DNA from: Phycisphaerae bacterium | GTDB taxonomy: Bacteria; Planctomycetota; Phycisphaerae; Phycisphaerales; UBA1924 | Direction of reading: 5' to 3' | DNA: 64,000 nt | NCBI GenBank assembly: GCA_030432255.1 | Contig: JAUIHS010000010.1 | Coordinates: 87,928 to 151,927 of the forward strand | In this document: positions 60,979 through 64,000 of the stretch, one piece after another | How positions within the stretch are numbered: position 1 is the stretch's first letter | How the letters are laid out: each line of letters starts with the position of its first letter | Program-made: the position numbers and the translations under genes | Notes under the pieces: model-generated | The model's input: only the letters and a program-made list of their open reading frames with translations | Told to the model about the DNA's origin: nothing | The model's database searches: none

Positions 60979-62079
60979 TCAGTGCCGATTCCCGTCTCCT
61001 GCCTCCCCGTTTTCGACCCCCTTCCCATACAACTTCCGCCCCAGCCGCAATGACACGCCGACGAGGGCGATGAGGACGGGGACTTCGACGAGGGGGCCGA
61101 CGACCGTTGCAAATGCGATGCCGGAGCCGATGCCGAATACCGCGATCGCGACCGCGATGGCGAGTTCGAAGTTGTTGCCGGAAGCGGTGAACGCCAGAGT
61201 CGTTGCCCGTTCGTAGTCAGCGCCGACCTTTTTCGCCATCAGGAAGCTGACGAGGAACATCACGACGAAGTAGATCGTCAATGGAATGGCAATGCGCACG
61301 ATGTCGAGGGGGAGTTCGACGATGCTGTCGCCCTTGAGGCTGAACATGACGAGGATCGTGAAGAGCAGTGCGATGAGCGTGACCGGGGCAATCTTCGGCA
61401 GGAAGCGCTGCGTGTACCATTCGTCGCCCTTGATGGGGCGCAGGATGAAACTCGTCAGCATGCCCGCCAGGAACGGAATGCCGAGGTAGATCATCACGCT
61501 CTGGAAGACCTCGCCGATCGAGATGTTGACCACTTCGCCTTCCAGCCCGAATTGCGGCGGAAGCCAGGTGATGAAGAACCATGCGTACAGGCCGAAGAAG
61601 AGGACCTGGAAGATGCTGTTGAAGGCGACGAGGCCGGCGGCGTAGTCGTTGCTGCCGCGAGCGAGATCGTTCCACACGAGCACCATGGCGATACAGCGTG
61701 CGAGGCCCACGAGGATGAGTCCGACCATGTACTCGGGGTGGTCGGGGAGGAGCAGGACGGCCAGGGCGAACATGAGGGCGGGGCCGACGATCCAGTTCTG
61801 GATGAGTGAGAGGAGGAGAATCTTCCAGTCGCGGAAGATCTCGGGGAGTTTCTCGTAGCGCACCTTCGCGAGCGGCGGGTACATCATGAGGATGAGGCCG
61901 ATGGCGATGGGGATGTTGGTCGTGCCGACGGAAACGCTGTCGAGGGCGTCCGAGACACCGGGAACGAAGCGTCCGATGAGGACACCGATGGCCATGGCGA
62001 GGAAGATCCACAGCGTCAGGAAGCGGTCGAGGAAACCGAGGCGCTTTGGCCGAGCGGTCGCGCAGGGGGCGTCGGTCAT
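60979..62079 (-). CDS. acr3: Arsenite efflux permease, ACR3 family
   Basis: Exports arsenite through the inner membrane. The 366-residue product has about ten membrane helices. It holds the conserved Cys129 in [19 protein letters not shown], as in well-studied ACR3 transporters, and [20 protein letters not shown], the conserved Asn/Glu helix. It overlaps arsC by four bases and is last in the arsR-arsC-acr3 operon. Confidence 0.94.
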   Translation of the reverse strand: MTDAPCATARPKRLGFLDRFLTLWIFLAMAIGVLIGRFVPGVSDALDSVSVGTTNIPIAIGLILMMYPPLAKVRYEKLPEIFRDWKILLLSLIQNWIVGPALMFALAVLLLPDHPEYMVGLILVGLARCIAMVLVWNDLARGSNDYAAGLVAFNSIFQVLFFGLYAWFFITWLPPQFGLEGEVVNISIGEVFQSVMIYLGIPFLAGMLTSFILRPIKGDEWYTQRFLPKIAPVTLIALLFTILVMFSLKGDSIVELPLDIVRIAIPLTIYFVVMFLVSFLMAKKVGADYERATTLAFTASGNNFELAIAVAIAVFGIGSGIAFATVVGPLVEVPVLIALVGVSLRLGRKLYGKGVENGEAGDGNRH

Positions 62080-62540
62080 GACGTCGCGGCTCCGTGACTG
62101 GCGTTCAGGAGGTCGGGGAGGGTTTCGATGAAGGCGCGAATCTCATCGCAGACGCGCCGGTAGTGCGGCATCGCTTCGTCGTCACTCGAAGCGGCCGCGG
62201 CGAGTTGGGGCGGATCGTCGAATCTGCGGTGCACAATGCGAGTGCGCGGGTTCTGCGTCAGGAAGATGGGGCAGTGCTCGTGGGCGTGGCCGCAGACGGT
62301 GATGACCAGATCGAGCGTCTCGGGCTTGCATGCTTCGACGGTCTTGCTGGTATGGCGAGAGATGTCGATACCCGCTTCGTCCATGGCGCGGATCGCGAGC
62401 GGGTTGAGTCCATGCGGGTCGGTACCGGCGCTGCACGCGTCGATGTGATCTGCGTGTAGGTGTCGGGCCCAGCCTTCGGCCATCTGGCTGCGGCAGGAAT
62501 TGCCGGTGCAAAGAAAGAGGACACGTGGTCGGTCGGTCAT
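62076..62540 (-). CDS. arsC: Arsenate reductase, thioredoxin-coupled (LMW-phosphatase fold)
   Basis: Reduces arsenate to arsenite. The 154-residue product has the phosphatase-type loop [13 protein letters not shown] with Cys11 and Arg17. The two resolving cysteines are Cys83 and Cys90 ([15 protein letters not shown]), the same spacing as Staphylococcus ArsC Cys82/Cys89, so it is the thioredoxin-dependent class rather than the glutaredoxin class. It is translated just upstream of acr3, with a four-base overlap, and downstream of arsR. Confidence 0.95.
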   Translation of the reverse strand: MTDRPRVLFLCTGNSCRSQMAEGWARHLHADHIDACSAGTDPHGLNPLAIRAMDEAGIDISRHTSKTVEACKPETLDLVITVCGHAHEHCPIFLTQNPRTRIVHRRFDDPPQLAAAASSDDEAMPHYRRVCDEIRAFIETLPDLLNASHGAATS

Positions 62541-62554
62541 TGTGGCGGTCCTGA

Positions 62555-62938
62555 TCAGCAGCCGCAGGCGCCGGAGGCGCAGGCGTCGTCGTCGGGTCGG
62601 AGTTCATCGATGGCGTCGGCAAGGTCACGGAAGTGCTCGGCGAGGGCATCGCCGTCGGCCGCGTACCAGACGGTGCGTCCCTGCTTGTCGGCGTCGAGTA
62701 TGCCGGCACGGGCCATCGTGGCGAGGTGACGGGAGACGACGGAGAAGTCGATGGAGCAGCACTCGGCGATCTCGGTGACGGAGCAGGGGCGCCCGCACTT
62801 GAGGAGGCATGAGAGCAGCCGCGCCCGCGTGGGCTCAGCGAGGACCTTGAGGAGGTCGGGATCCAGGAGCGCATCGAGGCGTGCGCGGCGGCGGACGGCC
62901 TGTTTCGGGGAAGCGGGTTGTTTGCTTGGTGGCGTCAT
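62555..62938 (-). CDS. arsR: ArsR/SmtB family metalloregulator
   Basis: A 127-residue winged-helix repressor that should leave DNA when it binds arsenite. The core is LLKVLAEPTRARLLSCLLKC, GRPCSVTEIAECCSIDFSVV and SRHLATMARAGILDADKQGR. Cysteines are plentiful: 44, 48, 52, 60, 61 around the DNA-binding helices and 120, 125, 127 at the C-terminal end (CASGACGC). The sensing site is therefore not the simple E. coli ELCVCDLC type. The start chosen is ATG 62936-62938, only six bases after a TATACT box, so the message may be leaderless. arsC begins 14 bp after its stop. Confidence 0.92.
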   Translation of the reverse strand: MTPPSKQPASPKQAVRRRARLDALLDPDLLKVLAEPTRARLLSCLLKCGRPCSVTEIAECCSIDFSVVSRHLATMARAGILDADKQGRTVWYAADGDALAEHFRDLADAIDELRPDDDACASGACGC

Positions 62939-62944
62939 GGTGCA

Positions 62945-62950
62945 AGTATA
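62945..62950 (-). promoter_or_regulatory. -10 box of the ars operon, next to the arsR start
   Basis: TATACT on the minus strand, six bases before the arsR ATG. A transcript from it would begin at or within a base or two of the ATG. No -35 of TTGACA type is visible in the heptamer repeat upstream. No Shine-Dalgarno is present, which fits a leaderless start. Confidence 0.45.
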
Positions 62951-62951
62951 G

Positions 62952-63046
62952 TAGGGATTGGGGATTTGGTGTTGGGGGTTGGGGGTTTTTGCTTTTTGCT
63001 TCTTGCTTCTGGCTTCTTGCTTCTGGCTTCTTGCTTCTGGCTTCCT
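62952..63046. repeat. Heptamer repeat followed by a 14-bp minisatellite, upstream of arsR
   Basis: 62952-62986 is TAGGGATTGGGGATTTGG, TGTTGGGGGTTGGGGG type sequence (same heptamer family). 62991-63046 is three to four tandem copies of CTTCTGGCTTCTTG, pyrimidine-rich. Further right at 63143-63160 lies (GGT)6. The 256 bp between arsR and the ankyrin gene hold nothing else recognisable. Confidence 0.65.
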
Positions 63047-63194
63047 AGTTGCCCGAGGAGGTTGCGCAGGCGTGACATCGGACGACGCTGTCTCGCCCGG
63101 GTCACACTCCAAGCTCACAAGCTTCAAGCTCTCCACTGCCCGGGTGGTGGTGGTGGTGGTGGACCTATGATGAAGGAACTATTACCGTAACTAG

Positions 63195-63698
63195 GTGGCC
63201 GACGACCTAAGAGAACGTGCGATGATGCAGTTGGTGCTTACGATCCAGGAAGACCTTCCAATGGCGAAGAGATTGGTGAAGGATGACCCTTCCCTTCTCG
63301 CAGCTGCCGTTCCGAAGTGTCATGGAGAGTCGGTCTTGCACTATTTTGTTGTGGAACAGTCGGAGGCCGCCGTGATGGCACTCCTCCAGTTTGGTGCAAG
63401 TCCCAACTCTCAGAACGAGTTCGGATACTCTCCGCTCGCTGACGCGATCAGACTTGAGCACACGGCCATCATGAGATTGCTCTTGGAGTACGGAGCAGAT
63501 CCGAACACTGTGTTGACCGGCCCATTTGATACAGCACTGCTCGTTGCGGTATGTACGACCCAGCCAAATGCAGATGTCATTCGCTTACTCGTCAAGCACG
63601 GCGCTGACATGGACTACCGCGGGTTTTGCATGGGGTCGCCTCGTGAGATCTTGGAGCAGAGCCAACCAGATCTGCTTCGGAGTGTACTCAGCGGCTAA
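63195..63698 (+). CDS. Ankyrin-repeat protein
   Basis: A 167-residue protein with about three ankyrin repeats: GESVLHYFVVEQSEAAVMAL..GASPNS, FGYSPLADAIRLEHTAIMRL..GADPNT and PNADVIRLLVKHGADMDYRG. There is no signal peptide. The start is uncertain: GTG 63195 has no good Shine-Dalgarno, and ATG 63222 is in frame. Base composition is visibly lower in GC than the neighbours, which suggests acquisition. Its TAA (63696-63698) directly touches the point where the minus-strand dockerin reading stops looking like a dockerin. Confidence 0.75.
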   Translation: MADDLRERAMMQLVLTIQEDLPMAKRLVKDDPSLLAAAVPKCHGESVLHYFVVEQSEAAVMALLQFGASPNSQNEFGYSPLADAIRLEHTAIMRLLLEYGADPNTVLTGPFDTALLVAVCTTQPNADVIRLLVKHGADMDYRGFCMGSPREILEQSQPDLLRSVLSG

Positions 63699-64000
63699 GC
63701 TCAAGTCCAGAAAGTCCACCGAGCCGTCCCCTCCGCCAGTCGGTGCGACATCACCGCCCTCAGAGCCGTCCGTACCCCACTTATCTAAGACGACATTTAG
63801 ATCATCGAAATTCACTCGTCCATCTCCGGTCGCGTCGCCGGGACATTCCCCGGGCTGATAGCCAGCTGTAGAAAAACGCCACACTGCATGGCCTACCCCC
63901 CAAAAACTGATCCACTCACTATAAGAGTTCCGACGGGCCACGGGTTGGTCCAGGAGACTCTCGACGATGAAGCGGACACGACACACACCGGAACAGATCA
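63585..64000 (-). CDS. Dockerin-type C-terminal protein, truncated at its 3' end and running off the right edge
   Basis: The frame enters from the right edge and encodes GHAVWRFSTAGYQPGECPGD, then ATGDGRVNFDDLNVVLDKWG and DVAPTGGGDGSVDFLDL, the two GC-type dockerin loops. A normal protein would go on with NxVLxNWG and a terminal Cys. Here the frame instead runs through the complement of the ankyrin gene for ~37 codons (AAEYTPKQIWLALLQDLTRR...) to a stop at 63585-63587. The dockerin-like part ends at about 63699, exactly beside the ankyrin stop codon. It is probably a broken gene, with the N-terminal part outside the window. Confidence 0.7.
   Translation of the reverse strand, partial: ICSGVCRVRFIVESLLDQPVARRNSYSEWISFWGVGHAVWRFSTAGYQPGECPGDATGDGRVNFDDLNVVLDKWGTDGSEGGDVAPTGGGDGSVDFLDLSLAAEYTPKQIWLALLQDLTRRPHAKPAVVHVSAVLDE

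Overview
The window reads as a high-GC chromosome segment from a planctomycete, most likely class Phycisphaerae. The evidence is two proteins with the planctomycete GC-type dockerin tail (CPGDATGDG or CPGDATGNG plus a second loop), two small secreted proteins with PEP-CTERM-like tails (VPAPG or VPTPG, hydrophobic stretch, Arg-rich end), an adenosylcobalamin-dependent ribonucleotide reductase, and a large flagellar cluster in a Gram-negative-like genome. This assignment rests on gene content only. No tRNA, rRNA, CRISPR array, integrase or recognisable transposase was seen.

Layout. 1-10 kb: nucleotide metabolism (nrdJ partial, dcd), the UvrD/PcrA helicase, a sodA-esterase pair, a divergent sigma-70-type factor and class II fumarase. 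10-15.7 kb: a frame-broken dockerin protein, a PEP-CTERM protein, an uncharacterised 414-aa protein convergent with a membrane protein, a thioredoxin-like/MsrA-like fusion and folK. 15.7-39.5 kb: one continuous minus-strand flagellar cluster. In transcription order it is fliF-fliG-fliH-fliI-fliJ-motE-like-fliK-flgD-TIGR02530-like-flgE-flbD-motA-motB-fliL-fliN-fliO-fliP-fliQ-fliR-flhB-flhA-flhF-flhG-small membrane gene-fliA. It encodes the MS ring, switch parts, export apparatus and ATPase, hook, stator, and the flagellar number/placement and sigma-28 controls. fliM, fliE, the rod genes, hook-associated genes and flagellin are not here.

39.6-45.9 kb: a VOC protein, a HIT protein, two citrate-synthase-family genes on either side of a PrpB-like lyase (methylcitrate/citrate metabolism), guanine deaminase and a DUF454 protein. 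45.9-56.3 kb is the most accessory part. It has a four-helix-bundle (S23/IVS-type) gene cut by an in-frame TAG and flanked by opposed heptamer repeats, a CBM9/DUF5916 outer-membrane protein, anmK, a secreted unknown, three minus-strand terminator-like hairpins without an obvious gene, miaB, a PEP-CTERM protein, and a repeat island with two families of palindromic elements on both sides of a 175-aa unknown gene.

56.3-64 kb: a stand-alone MetRS-beta-type tRNA-binding protein, a TPR-containing alkaline-phosphatase-superfamily protein overlapping a sulfotransferase, a PBP4-type DacB, an arsenic operon (arsR-arsC-acr3), and an ankyrin gene whose stop codon abuts a truncated dockerin gene at the right edge.

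The strongest candidates for something undescribed are the palindromic-element island (54.86-56.27 kb), the S23 gene with its inverted heptamer repeats (46.08-46.61 kb), the thioredoxin-like/MsrA-like fusion (14.0-15.1 kb) and the phosphatase-TPR/sulfotransferase pair (56.7-59.3 kb). All rest on reading by eye. No database search, folding or codon statistic was computed.
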